From contig JANYCD010000031.1 in NCBI GenBank assembly GCA_025360425.1, forward strand, positions 1 to 32,606: DNA of 32,606 nt, written 5' to 3'. A model generated the notes under the pieces. The model was not told where the DNA came from and did not search any database. It was given only the letters and a program-made list of their open reading frames with translations. Positions 6,858-16,322 of the stretch are shown piece by piece (position 1 is the first letter of the stretch; the number at the start of each line of letters is the position of its first letter). Source of the DNA: Sterolibacteriaceae bacterium. Lineage in GTDB: Bacteria; Pseudomonadota; Gammaproteobacteria; Burkholderiales; Rhodocyclaceae. A program made the translations under genes and the position numbers.

Positions 6858-8744
6858 TCAGTGCAATTCTTTAAAAATATCTTCCGCCAATTTGCGACTG
6901 ATGCCTTCAACGCGACAAAGGTCATCCACAGTCGCCGCCTTCACCCCATCCAGTCCGCCGAAATGGGCCAGCAGACTTCTCCGCCGCGCCGGACCGACAC
7001 CGGCGACATCTTCCAAGGTCGAGCGCCCGCGCACCTTGGCACGGCGCGCCCGATGTCCGGCAATCGCAAACCGGTGTGCCTCGTCGCGCACTTCCTGAAT
7101 CAGATGGAAGCCCGGATGATCCGGCGTCAATTGTAGCGGTTCGTCGCGGCCATGAACGAACAGCGTCTCCAGCCCGGGTTTGCGTTCCTCGCCCTTGGCG
7201 ATGCCGATACTCAACAGATAATCAAGCCCAAGCTCGGTCAATACGTCGCGCGCTATACGATGCTGGCCTTTGCCACCATCGATCAAAATCAAATCCGGCG
7301 CTACCGCTTCGCCACTCGCGACTTTGCCGTAGCGTCGTTCCAGCACCTGGCGCATCGCCGCATAATCGTCGCCCGGCTGTATGCCGGCGATGTTGAAGCG
7401 GCGATAGTCGCCCTTCTTCATTGCGCCATCCACGCAGACCACGCACGAAGCCACGGTTCCCTCGCCCATGGTGTGGCTGATATCGAAACATTCGATACGC
7501 GCCGGCGGCTCGGCCAGTTCTAGCGCCTCGCGCAAGGAATCGAGACGACTGCCGGTACGGATGCGCGATTGGCTGCGGGCGGCAACGGCAAGTTGTGCAT
7601 TCTGCTCCGCCATGCCCAGCCAGGCGCGCTCCATCTCGTTGCGTGGCAGCCCAACCCGCACCTTCTTGCCGGCAAAAACTGCCGTGCATTCTTCCGCCAC
7701 ATCCAGCGCAACAATGAGCCGCACCGGCGGCGGGTGCTCCAGGTAGTGTTGGGTGATGAATGCGACCAGCGCTTCAGTGGTCCCGATATCGCCGGCGCCC
7801 GACCTGGGAAAGAACGCCCGGTCGCCAAGATGCAGACCACCGCGCACCATCGCCAGGTTGACGCACAGTTCGCCCAGAGTCGCCACGATGGCAAGAATAT
7901 CCACGTCCTCTTCGCCCGTTGAACTTACGTACTGCCGATGCAGCACCGCCTGCAAGGCCCGCACCTGATCACGCAGCGCCGCGGCTTCCTCGAAGTGCAT
8001 GTCCTCCGCGGCATCCTGCATCCGTGCCGTCAACTTCTCGATCACTTCGCCGTGGCGCCCGCGCAGGAACAATTCCGCCATGCGCACATCGGCGGCGTAA
8101 TCTTCGGCCGAGATAAACCCCACGCAGGGCGCCTTGCAGCGCTTGATCTGGTGCATCAGGCAAGGTCGCGAACGATGCGCGAACACTGCGTTCTCGCAAG
8201 TACGCAACAGAAATGTTTTTTGCAACATCTGAATACTCTCGCGCACTGCATAGCCGTTGGGGAACGGCCCGAAATACTGCGCTTTCTTGTCGAAGCTGCC
8301 GCGATGAAAAGCCAACTGCGGGAAAGTATCACCGGACAGCATGATGTAGGGATAGGACTTGTCATCGCGAAAAAGGATGTTGTACTTCGGCGTCAGCTTC
8401 TTGATCAGCGTGTTTTCCAGAATCAGCGCTTCAGCCTCGGAACGGGTAGCCGTCGTATCGACCCGCGCCACCTGCTGCAACATCAGCGCGATGCGCGGGC
8501 TTTGCTGGGTTTTCTGGAAATAGGTACTGACACGTTTTTTGAGATTCTTGGCCTTGCCGACGTACAGCACCATGTCCGCCGCATCAAGCATGCGATACAC
8601 ACCCGGCGCCTCGGTCAGGGTCGCCAGAAACTCTTTGGCGTCGAAAGACCTCCCACGCTCAATCGCGTTCGCGTCCGCGGGGCGGCCCAGTGCTGGTTCA
8701 GGCGCCGAGGGCGTCGAGTTCGGTTCTGAGGGTGCGGAAGACAT
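6858..8744 (-). CDS. uvrC: Excinuclease ABC subunit C
   Basis: UvrC makes both incisions in nucleotide excision repair after UvrA/UvrB have marked damage. The order of domains is complete. A GIY-YIG nuclease starts near residue 45 (GVYRM, then YVGKAKNLKKR at 61-71). A UVR motif that pairs with UvrB lies around 245-270. An RNase-H-like second nuclease follows (ECFDISHT near 420), and tandem helix-hairpin-helix motifs lie at about 575-628. At 628 residues it is slightly longer than usual because of a Pro/Ala/Ser-rich N-terminal extension of ~35 residues. The start at 8744 lies inside the upstream uracil-DNA glycosylase gene (47-bp overlap); no other Met occurs before residue 52, so this start is the best available. 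Confidence 0.96.
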   Translation of the reverse strand: MSSAPSEPNSTPSAPEPALGRPADANAIERGRSFDAKEFLATLTEAPGVYRMLDAADMVLYVGKAKNLKKRVSTYFQKTQQSPRIALMLQQVARVDTTATRSEAEALILENTLIKKLTPKYNILFRDDKSYPYIMLSGDTFPQLAFHRGSFDKKAQYFGPFPNGYAVRESIQMLQKTFLLRTCENAVFAHRSRPCLMHQIKRCKAPCVGFISAEDYAADVRMAELFLRGRHGEVIEKLTARMQDAAEDMHFEEAAALRDQVRALQAVLHRQYVSSTGEEDVDILAIVATLGELCVNLAMVRGGLHLGDRAFFPRSGAGDIGTTEALVAFITQHYLEHPPPVRLIVALDVAEECTAVFAGKKVRVGLPRNEMERAWLGMAEQNAQLAVAARSQSRIRTGSRLDSLREALELAEPPARIECFDISHTMGEGTVASCVVCVDGAMKKGDYRRFNIAGIQPGDDYAAMRQVLERRYGKVASGEAVAPDLILIDGGKGQHRIARDVLTELGLDYLLSIGIAKGEERKPGLETLFVHGRDEPLQLTPDHPGFHLIQEVRDEAHRFAIAGHRARRAKVRGRSTLEDVAGVGPARRRSLLAHFGGLDGVKAATVDDLCRVEGISRKLAEDIFKELH

Positions 8745-9348
8745 TGTGGAAAGCTTCGGTGGTCAAGCGACGCGTATTTGTGTTGTAGCGGCTGCAATGA
8801 TAGCTGTCGACCAGCACGCGGCCGTCGGGCAAGGCATGTCGCGCACCGTGGGAAAATACATAATCGCTTTGCTTCAGCGGTGATTTTTTCCCCATCGCCA
8901 TCAGCACCGCCTTGTGGGCGACGAGGCCCAATGCAAGGATCACGCGCACCTTCGGCGCAGCCTCCAACTCCCCAGATAGATATCGATTGCAAGTCTTGAT
9001 CTCAGTTGCCTCCGGCTTGTTTTCCGGCGGCAGACATTTCACCGCGTTGGTGATGCGGCAATCGATCAGTTTTAGTCCATCGTCTCGGGCCAGCGATTGA
9101 GGCCGCGAAGCAAGGCCGAAGCGATGCAGCGTGTCGTACAGCAGAACACCGGCGTAGTCGCCGGTGAACGGCCGGCCGCTGCGGTTGGCGCCGTGCATAC
9201 CGGGGGCAAGACCCACAATCAATAGCCGCGCCATCTGGTCGCCGAATGGCTGCACCGGCCGTGCGTGATAGTCGGGATGTTTCACGCGCACTCCGGCGAG
9301 GAACCCGGCAAGCCGTGGGCAGTCGGTACAGGCAAGAAGTTTTTCCAT
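8698..9348 (-). CDS. Family 5 (type b) uracil-DNA glycosylase
   Basis: The enzyme removes uracil and other deaminated bases from DNA, starting base excision repair. The sequence shows the family-5 signature GLAPGMHGANRSGRPFTGD (residues ~47-65) and the second motif HCSRYNTNTRRLT near the C-terminus. Cysteines in CTDC (7-10) and two later Cys (in NAVKC and IKTC) fit the four ligands of the family's iron-sulfur cluster. Family 5 lacks the catalytic Asp of other uracil-DNA glycosylases, which agrees with the motif seen. The 216 residues match the family. Its 3' end overlaps the start of uvrC, giving two repair genes in one transcriptional unit. Confidence 0.88.
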   Translation of the reverse strand: MEKLLACTDCPRLAGFLAGVRVKHPDYHARPVQPFGDQMARLLIVGLAPGMHGANRSGRPFTGDYAGVLLYDTLHRFGLASRPQSLARDDGLKLIDCRITNAVKCLPPENKPEATEIKTCNRYLSGELEAAPKVRVILALGLVAHKAVLMAMGKKSPLKQSDYVFSHGARHALPDGRVLVDSYHCSRYNTNTRRLTTEAFHNVFRTLRTELDALGA

Positions 9349-9384
9349 CCAGCGAGGATACCGCCAAGCGAGTGAGTTTGCAGC

Positions 9385-10251
9385 CTACAGTGCCCCTTTT
9401 CGGAAGGTATCGCATTGGCGCATATCGCCGGACGTAAATCCCTGATTGAACCAGTGCACCCGCTGTTGGGAAGTGCCATGGGTAAAACTTTCCGGCACCA
9501 CATAGCCGCGTGCCTGCTTTTGCAAGGCATCGTCGCCAATTGCCGTTGCGGCACGCAGCGCCTGCTCTGCTTCGCCAGGCCCCAACTGGTGCTTGAGTAT
9601 GTCGGCTTGATGGCCCCACACGCCAGCCAGACAATCGGCCTGCAACTCAAGCCGAACTGACAGCACATTCGCCTGCTCTGTGCTGGCACGTTGCCGCGCA
9701 GCATGAACTTTGTCGGAGATGCCCATCAGTTTTTGCACATGGTGTCCCACTTCATGAGCAATGACGTAGGCCTCGGCAAACTCGCCACCGCCACCGAAAC
9801 GCGTTTCCAGCTCGTGGAAAAAATCCAGGTCGATGTACACCCGCTGGTCCACAGAACAGTAAAACGGTCCCATGGCTGCCTGGCCCTGGCCACAGGCCGT
9901 CTGGGTTGCCCCCGAGAACAAAGTCAGGGTTGGCTTTTCATAGGTGCGACCGAGCTTGCGGAATTCATCGCTCCAGACATCCTCGGTGGAACCCAGCACA
10001 CGGGCCACGAAATGCGCGGTGTTGTCGTTGGCTGGTGGCGCGCGGGATGCCTGTGTCGTTGCCGTGCCGGTACCGCCGCCATCCACCAGGCCGAGCAGCG
10101 TAGCCGGATTGATGCCGGTGAAGTAGCTGACGACAAGGGCAAGGACGATACCGCCCAATCCCAATCGGCCACCTGACATAATTCCGCCGCCACCGCCATC
10201 ACCGCGGCGGTCGTCGACTTGGTCGCTTTCACGCTGGTCGTCAAGACGCAT
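9385..10251 (-). CDS. ypfJ: YpfJ-type neutral zinc metallopeptidase
   Basis: The protein has 288 residues. A charged, Gly-rich N-terminus is followed by one membrane helix (about 29-45). The periplasm-facing domain holds the HExxH zinc site HEVGHH (near residue 165), after the conserved stretch VYIDLDFFHEL. These match Pfam Zn_peptidase (YpfJ family) in order and length. The physiological substrate of the family is unknown. The ATG at 10251 is chosen over upstream in-frame codons because GAGGG lies nine bases before it and because YpfJ proteins begin MRxxDxRxSxNVxDRR. It is the first gene of the leftward block and diverges from earP. Confidence 0.9.
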   Translation of the reverse strand: MRLDDQRESDQVDDRRGDGGGGGIMSGGRLGLGGIVLALVVSYFTGINPATLLGLVDGGGTGTATTQASRAPPANDNTAHFVARVLGSTEDVWSDEFRKLGRTYEKPTLTLFSGATQTACGQGQAAMGPFYCSVDQRVYIDLDFFHELETRFGGGGEFAEAYVIAHEVGHHVQKLMGISDKVHAARQRASTEQANVLSVRLELQADCLAGVWGHQADILKHQLGPGEAEQALRAATAIGDDALQKQARGYVVPESFTHGTSQQRVHWFNQGFTSGDMRQCDTFRKGAL

Positions 10252-10375
10252 TTTTGCAATCCCTCGCAAGTAATCAAAAGATGGGCAGATTAAACGATCT
10301 GTCGCCACCGGCGCCAGTGAGTCAGGCTGATGGAAATTTTGAACTGCATGTCCCGACTTCGATAGGATACCCGCC

Positions 10376-11509
10376 ATGAAAAGCACGCTCAGGTGGGATA
10401 TTTTCTGCGCCGTGGTGGACAACTATGGCGACATCGGCGTCTGTTGGCGGCTTGCCCGTCAACTGGCGAACGAGCATGGCCTCGCCGTCAGGCTTTGGGT
10501 GGATGACCTGCGTCCACTGTCGCGCCTCTGCCCCGCAGTCGACGCGAGCCAAGCGCTTCAGCGCATCGAGGGCGTCGAAGTCCGTCACTGGCCCTCTCCT
10601 TTTTCTGCCACTGATGTTGCCGATGTGGTCATCGAAGCATTCGCCTGCGCACTGCCCGAGACCTACCTCAACGCCATGGCGGCACGCCCGCATAAACCGG
10701 TGTGGATCAATCTCGAATATCTCAGTGCCGAGCCCTGGGTCGAAGGCTGCCACGGCATGGCCTCGCCCCATCCGCACCTGCCGTTGACCAAACATTTTTT
10801 CTTCCCCGGTTTCACGCCGGCTACCGGTGGCCTGATGCGCGAATGTGACTACGATCTACGGCGCGCAAGCTTCGACCAGGCCGCGTTACGCACACGCCTG
10901 GGTTTGCCCGCTGCGCAGGATGGTGAACTGACGCTATCCCTGTTCGCCTATGAAAACCCGGCGCTGCCCGATCTGCTCAACGCATGGGCCAAAAGCAGCG
11001 CACCGATTCGTTGCCTGGTCCCCGAAGGGCGCAGTCTTGCCGATGTCGGCAAATTTTTCGGTTCTGCCGAATGCTGCGCCGGACACCAATTTGAACGCGA
11101 CAACCTCAGTGTTCACGTGCTCCCCTTCGTTCCCCAGCTTGACTACGATGCGCTGCTTTGGTTGTGCGACCTCAACTTCGTGCGCGGTGAGGATTCCTTT
11201 GTCCGCGCCCAATGGGCCGAGAAGCCGCTGGTCTGGCACATCTACCCGCAGGCCGATGCTGCCCATCAGGTCAAGCTCGATGCCTGGCTCAGTCGGTACC
11301 GCGCAGCGCTGCCCAGCCCAGCCACCGACGCCATGAGAAACTTCTGGCGTGCATGGAACGGCGATGGCGAAATCGTTTCTGCCTGGTACGCCTTCCGCTC
11401 CGCTCTACCCTGGTTGCAGGACTTGGCCTCCCCTTGGGCGCAAAAGATCGCAACGAGCGATGGACTTGCAGAAAAACTGCGGCAGTTTTCAGCTCATATT
11501 GATGTCTAA
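10376..11509 (+). CDS. earP: Protein-arginine rhamnosyltransferase for elongation factor P
   Basis: EarP attaches rhamnose from dTDP-L-rhamnose to a conserved arginine of elongation factor P, which is needed to relieve ribosome stalling at polyproline in beta- and some gammaproteobacteria. The 377 residues match the family. The N-terminal DNYGDIGVCWRLARQLA (15-31) carries the conserved aspartates D15 and D19. RGEDSFVRAQWA includes E272-D273 of the nucleotide-sugar site. Identification is firm from these motifs. In many genomes efp follows directly; here the next gene is a diguanylate cyclase 191 bp away, so efp must be elsewhere. The 191-bp gap (11510-11700) shows no gene. Confidence 0.95.
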   Translation: MKSTLRWDIFCAVVDNYGDIGVCWRLARQLANEHGLAVRLWVDDLRPLSRLCPAVDASQALQRIEGVEVRHWPSPFSATDVADVVIEAFACALPETYLNAMAARPHKPVWINLEYLSAEPWVEGCHGMASPHPHLPLTKHFFFPGFTPATGGLMRECDYDLRRASFDQAALRTRLGLPAAQDGELTLSLFAYENPALPDLLNAWAKSSAPIRCLVPEGRSLADVGKFFGSAECCAGHQFERDNLSVHVLPFVPQLDYDALLWLCDLNFVRGEDSFVRAQWAEKPLVWHIYPQADAAHQVKLDAWLSRYRAALPSPATDAMRNFWRAWNGDGEIVSAWYAFRSALPWLQDLASPWAQKIATSDGLAEKLRQFSAHIDV

Positions 11510-11700
11510 AATTACCACGTCACGAACAGAATGCAGTTTTTTCATGTCATCCAATCGTCGTTGCAGTCTGAACAGGCGGTCCGCCGCACCAGAGCATGGC
11601 GTGGTGCTGATTGTGTTATTTTAGTGTCACAAGATCAGGCCATCAAAAACACCAATGCCGGACTATGGCTAGCGCGCTTGGAGAAAAATAGCAAACCATC

Positions 11701-12606
11701 ATGATTTTTCTTGTTGCACAAACTCTGGTATTTGCCGGCGTCCTGTTTCTGGTCGGAGCACTGATTCCGGTTCAGCGCTTGATCGGACAGTTGCCGCCAG
11801 GTCCGATACGCCGTCACTGGGGCTTCATGACGGTATTGATCGTGGTGTGCCTGGTTGGCTTTGTGGCCTATGCTGCGGCTTTCTGGGACAGGCATTCCAC
11901 ACTGCTTGACCTGATCGTTCCGGATGTGTTTTTTCTGGGTGCAAGCTTTGTATGGATGGCTGCAAGCCTGTCGTTGCAGACCACCATGGATGTGATGCGG
12001 ATGAGTTTGCTGGAACGGGAAGTGGTCACCGATCCCCTTACTGGCGCATACAACCGCCGCTATCTGGAGCGGCGTCTCAACGAGGAAGTATTGATAGAGC
12101 GGCGATATGGCCGACCACTTTCTGTGTTGATGCTCGACATCGACAATTTCAAGATGATCAACGACACGTATGGGCATCAGGCCGGCGATCGGGTGCTGAC
12201 GGCATTGAGTGGCATCGTCGCTGAAGCCCTGCGGGAAACAGATGTTCTGGCGCGCTATGGTGGCGAAGAGTTTCTGGTCATCGCACCGCAAACGCTGATT
12301 GCGGGGGCTACCGAACTGGCAGAGCGGTTGCGACGGGATATCGAAGTCCACCCGTTCACCTTCTCGGAAGGGACCAATCGACTGCGCCAGATCAACATCA
12401 CCATCAGTATCGGAGTAGCAGGCCTTGGCAACGGGATTGATAGCACCGAAAAACTTGTGCGCGCAGCAGATGCGGGGCTTTACCGTGCCAAGCAGGAAGG
12501 ACGTAATCGCGTCGTTTGCGCTGCTGTGCCCGCAGGCAATGACAAGGAAACTGATGGTCGGACGGCAGGAGATGACAACAACCCCATCCCGATCAGCGGT
12601 ACTTAA
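11701..12606 (+). CDS. Membrane-bound diguanylate cyclase (GGDEF domain)
   Basis: The protein makes cyclic di-GMP from two GTP. It has three predicted membrane helices (about 3-21, 40-62 and 68-92) and then a GGDEF domain starting with TDPLTGAYNRR (110-120). The active-site loop is GGEEF (187-191). RETD at 178-181, five residues before it, is the RxxD inhibitory site for product feedback. It has no recognised sensory domain other than the membrane part. It is convergent with purM and not obviously in an operon. Because PilY1 and type IV pili are often tied to c-di-GMP, a link to the pilus operon is conceivable, but nothing in the sequence shows it. Confidence 0.92.
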   Translation: MIFLVAQTLVFAGVLFLVGALIPVQRLIGQLPPGPIRRHWGFMTVLIVVCLVGFVAYAAAFWDRHSTLLDLIVPDVFFLGASFVWMAASLSLQTTMDVMRMSLLEREVVTDPLTGAYNRRYLERRLNEEVLIERRYGRPLSVLMLDIDNFKMINDTYGHQAGDRVLTALSGIVAEALRETDVLARYGGEEFLVIAPQTLIAGATELAERLRRDIEVHPFTFSEGTNRLRQINITISIGVAGLGNGIDSTEKLVRAADAGLYRAKQEGRNRVVCAAVPAGNDKETDGRTAGDDNNPIPISGT

Positions 12607-12633
12607 TATAGTCCTCCGCTAGTCGAGTTTCCT

Positions 12634-13665
12634 TTACACCACGATCGTCTGCGCTTGCCCCGGCTGCCGTGCTTCGATACGACCGACACGATAGACAGTC
12701 TCTCCGCCTGCCGCGAGGATTTCGCTGGCCCGGCCGACGTTTTCTGCGGCAACGATCACCACCATGCCGATGCCGCAGTTGAAGACGCGGTGCATTTCAG
12801 CATCCGCTACATTGCCTTCCTTCTGCAGCCACTGAAACAGCGGCGGCAACGGCCACGATTTTTGCTCGAGCACAGCGGTCACGGTTTCCGGCAGCACACG
12901 TGGCACGTTGTCGACCAGGCCGCCGCCAGTGATGTGGGCCATGCCCTTGACTGGCAGCGCCTGTATCAGCGCCAACAGCGATTTGACATAGATGCGCGTC
13001 GGCGCCAGCACCACAGAGGCGAACGGCTGGCCGTGAAAGTCTGCGCTGAAATCAGGCTGGGCACGTTCCAGTATCTTGCGGATCAGCGAGTAGCCATTGG
13101 AATGCGCACCGCTGGAAGCCAGCCCCAGCACCACGTCGCCGGGCTTGATGGTACTGCCGTCAATGATGTTTGACTTTTCCACTGCGCCCACGGCAAAGCC
13201 GGCGAGGTCGTATTCACCGTCCGGATACATGCTCGGCATTTCGGCGGTTTCACCACCGATCAACGCACAACCGGACAGTTCGCAACCTTTGGCAATGCCT
13301 TCGATCACCGTCGCCGCGGTGTCGACATCAAGCCGGCCACAGGCAAAGTAGTCGAGAAAGAACAAGGGTTCTGCACCCTGCACCAGAATGTCATTGACGC
13401 TCATGGCGACCAGATCCTGGCCAACGGTGTCGTGTTTGTTCAACTGAAAAGCGAGCTTGAGTTTGGTGCCCACACCATCGGTACCGGAGACCAACACCGG
13501 CTCTTTGTACTTCTTCGAAATTTCGAACAGGGCACCAAATCCACCGATGCCGGCCAACACTTCGGGACGCATGGTGCGGCGGGCAGCCGGCTTGATGCGA
13601 TCGACCAAGGCATCGCCGGCATCGATGTCGACGCCCGCATCGCGGTAAGTAAGGGGGTTGCTCAA
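12634..13665 (-). CDS. purM: Phosphoribosylformylglycinamidine cyclo-ligase (AIR synthetase)
   Basis: PurM closes the imidazole ring in purine synthesis, turning FGAM plus ATP into AIR. The 343 residues match the family. Visible motifs include [13 protein letters not shown] (60-72), [31 protein letters not shown] and [16 protein letters not shown]. The gene starts 83 bp from, and reads away from, the perM-like gene. This purM/perM divergence is common in betaproteobacteria. It ends 27 bp from the convergent diguanylate cyclase gene. Confidence 0.97.
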   Translation of the reverse strand: MSNPLTYRDAGVDIDAGDALVDRIKPAARRTMRPEVLAGIGGFGALFEISKKYKEPVLVSGTDGVGTKLKLAFQLNKHDTVGQDLVAMSVNDILVQGAEPLFFLDYFACGRLDVDTAATVIEGIAKGCELSGCALIGGETAEMPSMYPDGEYDLAGFAVGAVEKSNIIDGSTIKPGDVVLGLASSGAHSNGYSLIRKILERAQPDFSADFHGQPFASVVLAPTRIYVKSLLALIQALPVKGMAHITGGGLVDNVPRVLPETVTAVLEQKSWPLPPLFQWLQKEGNVADAEMHRVFNCGIGMVVIVAAENVGRASEILAAGGETVYRVGRIEARQPGQAQTIVV

Positions 13666-13748
13666 GTTGAGTTCCTGTTAAGGGCGGGCTAAAGTGACGC
13701 ACTTTGCGGTCAGCACGGCCGCGCGGGAGTGCTCGAATTTTACCGGAA

Positions 13749-14813
13749 ATGTCTGACAATCGACTTGAAACCGCCATCTGGGCCAGCCTTGGACTCGCCG
13801 TTCTGGGGCTGTTCTACCTGCTGGGGCCGATACTCGCCCCCTTTGTGCTGGCGGCGATCCTGGCCTATATCTGCAATCCACTCGTAGACCGGCTCGACAA
13901 ACATCTGCCGCGTGTGGTCGGGGTGGTGCTGGTAATGCTGCTGCTGACCGGCGCCATACTGCTGATGGGACTGCTGCTGCTGCCGCTACTGCGCGATGAG
14001 GCGATGCAGATCATGGATCGCCTGCCCGCTCTGGCCGGCATGGTCAACGCACAATGGATACCGTGGCTGGAACAGCATCTGCATATCCGGCTAAAGTTCC
14101 AGATTTCTCCGGACGAAATCAAGCGGCTGATCACGACCAACTGGACCAACGTGCAGGCGGTGATCGAGAAGATACTCAGCTCGGCCGCCGTGGGCAGCCG
14201 GGTGGTGCTACAGATTCTGGCAGCGCTGCTGCTGACGCCGGTGGCAATGTTCTATCTGCTGCGCGACTGGAACCAACTGCTTGCACGCGTCGAGCACGCA
14301 ATTCCGCGGCGCTGGCATGCGCAATCGATAGCACTGCTGCGCGAAATCGACAGCGTGCTGGCCGAGTTTCTGCGTGGCCAGATTTTGGTCATGATCGCGC
14401 TCGCAGCTTACTACGCCATAGGTTTGGCGATCGCAGGCGTCGACTTTGCCCTGCCGTTGGGCGTCATCACCGGCCTATTGGTGTTTATCCCTTACCTCGG
14501 TTATGCGACCGGGCTGGTGCTTGCACTGCTGGCAGCCTTCCTGCAATTGCAGGGTTGGCCGCCCGTCATCGGCGTGGTGATCGTTTACAGCATCGGCCAG
14601 GTACTGGAAAGTTTCCTGCTCACTCCCTATCTGGTGGGAAATCGCATCGGGCTGCATCCGCTGGTGGTCATTTTCGCCTTGATGGCTTTTGGCCAGATCT
14701 TCGGCTTTTTCGGCATCCTGGTCGCGCTGCCGGTATCGGCTGCGATGCTGGTCGGCTTGCGCCAAATGCGCAGCGTTTATCTGGCGAGCCGTTTTTACAA
14801 GGGCGCTCCGTGA
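13749..14813 (+). CDS. AI-2E/PerM-family transporter
   Basis: This 354-residue polytopic membrane protein has about eight hydrophobic segments and the AI-2E/PerM family layout: paired N-terminal helices (about 12-50), a polar central part, and a C-terminal block containing PLGVITGLLVFIPYLG and the FFGILVALPVSA segment. Members have been linked to autoinducer-2 export, Na+/H+ exchange or unknown traffic, so the substrate here is undetermined. The ATG at 13749 is chosen because upstream in-frame codons fall in the purM promoter region. The stop overlaps the hda start by four bases (GTGA). Confidence 0.88.
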   Translation: MSDNRLETAIWASLGLAVLGLFYLLGPILAPFVLAAILAYICNPLVDRLDKHLPRVVGVVLVMLLLTGAILLMGLLLLPLLRDEAMQIMDRLPALAGMVNAQWIPWLEQHLHIRLKFQISPDEIKRLITTNWTNVQAVIEKILSSAAVGSRVVLQILAALLLTPVAMFYLLRDWNQLLARVEHAIPRRWHAQSIALLREIDSVLAEFLRGQILVMIALAAYYAIGLAIAGVDFALPLGVITGLLVFIPYLGYATGLVLALLAAFLQLQGWPPVIGVVIVYSIGQVLESFLLTPYLVGNRIGLHPLVVIFALMAFGQIFGFFGILVALPVSAAMLVGLRQMRSVYLASRFYKGAP

Positions 14814-15502
14814 ACCTGCCGCGCCAGCAGTTACTGGATCTGAAACCGGAGCAGATACCCAGCCTTGAGAATTTCATTCCCGGCCGCAATCGTGAACTGC
14901 TCGGCCGGCTCAAGGCCATGGCCCGGCCCGACAGCCTGGATGCCGTTTATCTGTGGGGCCCGCCCGGCTGCGGCCGCTCCCATTTACTAGTCGCCGTGGC
15001 GAATCTTGCCGAAGAGCGTCGCCCATGTCTGGCGCTCACTGCGGCGCAGGTGGATGATGGACTACACCTTGCTCCGGGTGGGCTGTTGATCGTAGACGAT
15101 GTTCACGAACTGACTGACGCAGGCCAATCCTCCTTGTTCAAAACCTTCAACGCGGCCCGTCTGACGGGACTCTCGATGCTGATGTCGGGACCGGTGCCGC
15201 CGCGCGAACTACAACTGCGCGAGGACTTGCGCACCCGCATCGGCCAAGCGCTGATTTTCGAGATCAAGCCACTCACCGATGAAGAAAAATCCGCTGCGCT
15301 GCAGCGGCATGCGCTGATGCGCGGCATGCGCATGGACGAAGGCCTGTTGCAATATCTGCTGCGTCATGGCCGGCGCGACCTGCCGTCGTTGATGAACGTG
15401 CTCGACACGCTGGACAATGCTTCGCTGGAACAGCAACGACCGCCAACCCTGCCGCTGCTGCGGGAAGTGATGCAAAGCATATTGGAACTGGACAAAGAAT
15501 AA
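14810..15502 (+). CDS. hda: DnaA regulatory inactivator Hda
   Basis: Hda with the DNA-loaded sliding clamp stimulates ATP hydrolysis by DnaA and so limits re-initiation. This 230-residue protein is a DnaA-like AAA+ ATPase without the DNA-binding domain. An N-terminal QQLLDLKP segment resembles the clamp-binding region. The Walker A-like loop is GPPGCGRSH (50-58), with Arg56 where Lys is usual. LLIVDDVHEL is the Walker B. The GTG start at 14810 is dictated by the start of homology and the four-base overlap with the upstream permease gene. The position after perM and before the HAD phosphatase and pcnB is the usual betaproteobacterial order. Confidence 0.9.
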   Translation: MNLPRQQLLDLKPEQIPSLENFIPGRNRELLGRLKAMARPDSLDAVYLWGPPGCGRSHLLVAVANLAEERRPCLALTAAQVDDGLHLAPGGLLIVDDVHELTDAGQSSLFKTFNAARLTGLSMLMSGPVPPRELQLREDLRTRIGQALIFEIKPLTDEEKSAALQRHALMRGMRMDEGLLQYLLRHGRRDLPSLMNVLDTLDNASLEQQRPPTLPLLREVMQSILELDKE

Positions 15503-15581
15503 GCAATCGCCGGAAACACCCGGAATCCTTGCCGTGCTAAAGGAATCTCTCGAGGTGCCACCGACGCCACTGGTGACCGAC

Positions 15582-16244
15582 ATGAATCTTGTTTTATTCG
15601 ATCTGGACAACACCCTGCTATCCGGCGACTCCGACTTCGAATGGGCACAGTTCCTGATTTCGAAAGGTGCGCTCGACAAGGAAGTTCAGGAAGCGCGCAA
15701 TCAGGAGTTCTATGACGCTTACAAGGATGGCACACTGGACATCCATGCCTTCCTCGACTTTCAACTTGCGCCGCTGGCACGCCATTCGCGCCGCAAACTG
15801 GATGCATGGCATGACGAGTTCATGACCAGTCGCATTCGTCCGATCATCGGTGCATCAGCACGCGCACTGGTGCAGCGCCATCGTGTGGAACGCTCGTTGA
15901 TGGCCATTGTGACCGCCACCAACAGTTTCGTCACTGGCCCGATCTGCCGCGAACTCGGCATCGAGCACCTGATCGCCACTGTTGCCGCGCAGGAAAACGG
16001 CTGCTTCACCGGAATGCCGCGCGGTGTTCCGGCGTTCAAGGAAGGCAAGGTCGAACGTGTCGAAGCCTGGCTGGAGTCTCTTGGCCTGTGCTGGACCTCC
16101 TTCGCCAGCAGCCACTTTTACAGCGACTCACACAACGATTTGCCGCTGCTGATGAAAGTCACCGATCCGGTGGCGGTGGATCCTGATGACAAACTGCGTC
16201 GTCATGCCACTGAACACCGCTGGCCGATAATCAGCCTGCGCTAG
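15582..16244 (+). CDS. HAD-IB family hydrolase (SerB-like phosphatase)
   Basis: This 220-residue HAD-superfamily phosphatase has the nucleophile motif FDLDNTLL (D7, D9), a motif-II TATNSF, motif-III lysine in KEGKVERV, and motif-IV SDSHNDLPLL. The overall pattern is the HAD-IB subgroup, often annotated as phosphoserine phosphatase or CicA-like. Its gene sits between hda and pcnB in many betaproteobacteria. The real substrate cannot be inferred; phosphoserine or histidinol-phosphate are candidates. The ATG at 15582 starts right at the HAD core; an upstream GTG at 15534 would add 16 unconserved-looking residues. Confidence 0.87.
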   Translation: MNLVLFDLDNTLLSGDSDFEWAQFLISKGALDKEVQEARNQEFYDAYKDGTLDIHAFLDFQLAPLARHSRRKLDAWHDEFMTSRIRPIIGASARALVQRHRVERSLMAIVTATNSFVTGPICRELGIEHLIATVAAQENGCFTGMPRGVPAFKEGKVERVEAWLESLGLCWTSFASSHFYSDSHNDLPLLMKVTDPVAVDPDDKLRRHATEHRWPIISLR

Positions 16245-16256
16245 CCCGCCCATCAA

Positions 16257-16286
16257 TTGAGGTGAGCCCTTGGTTTCCGGTATGAT
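16257..16286 (+). promoter_or_regulatory. Candidate sigma-70 promoter for pcnB-folK
   Basis: TTGAGG (16257-16262) and TATGAT (16281-16286) are separated by 18 bases, with transcription expected to begin near 16293 and a leader of about 30 bases to the pcnB start. The match is five of six at the -10 and four of six at the -35. Position between the HAD gene and pcnB supports it. Confidence 0.45.
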
Positions 16287-16322
16287 TGCCGCCTCTTTTC
16301 GGCCTTCCCTCTCCCACACCGC

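Noticed and set aside
6892..8729. Plus-strand frames opposite uvrC (for example 7938-8729)
   Set aside because: They are antisense to a fully recognisable uvrC and have no own motifs.
11635..12351. Minus-strand frame opposite the diguanylate cyclase
   Set aside because: It is a shadow of the GGDEF gene in His/Gln-rich reading, without a plausible start region.
14054..14809. In-frame extension of hda back to 14054
   Set aside because: This stretch overlaps the permease gene in another frame and shows no DnaA-like sequence. The GTG at 14810 starts the homology.
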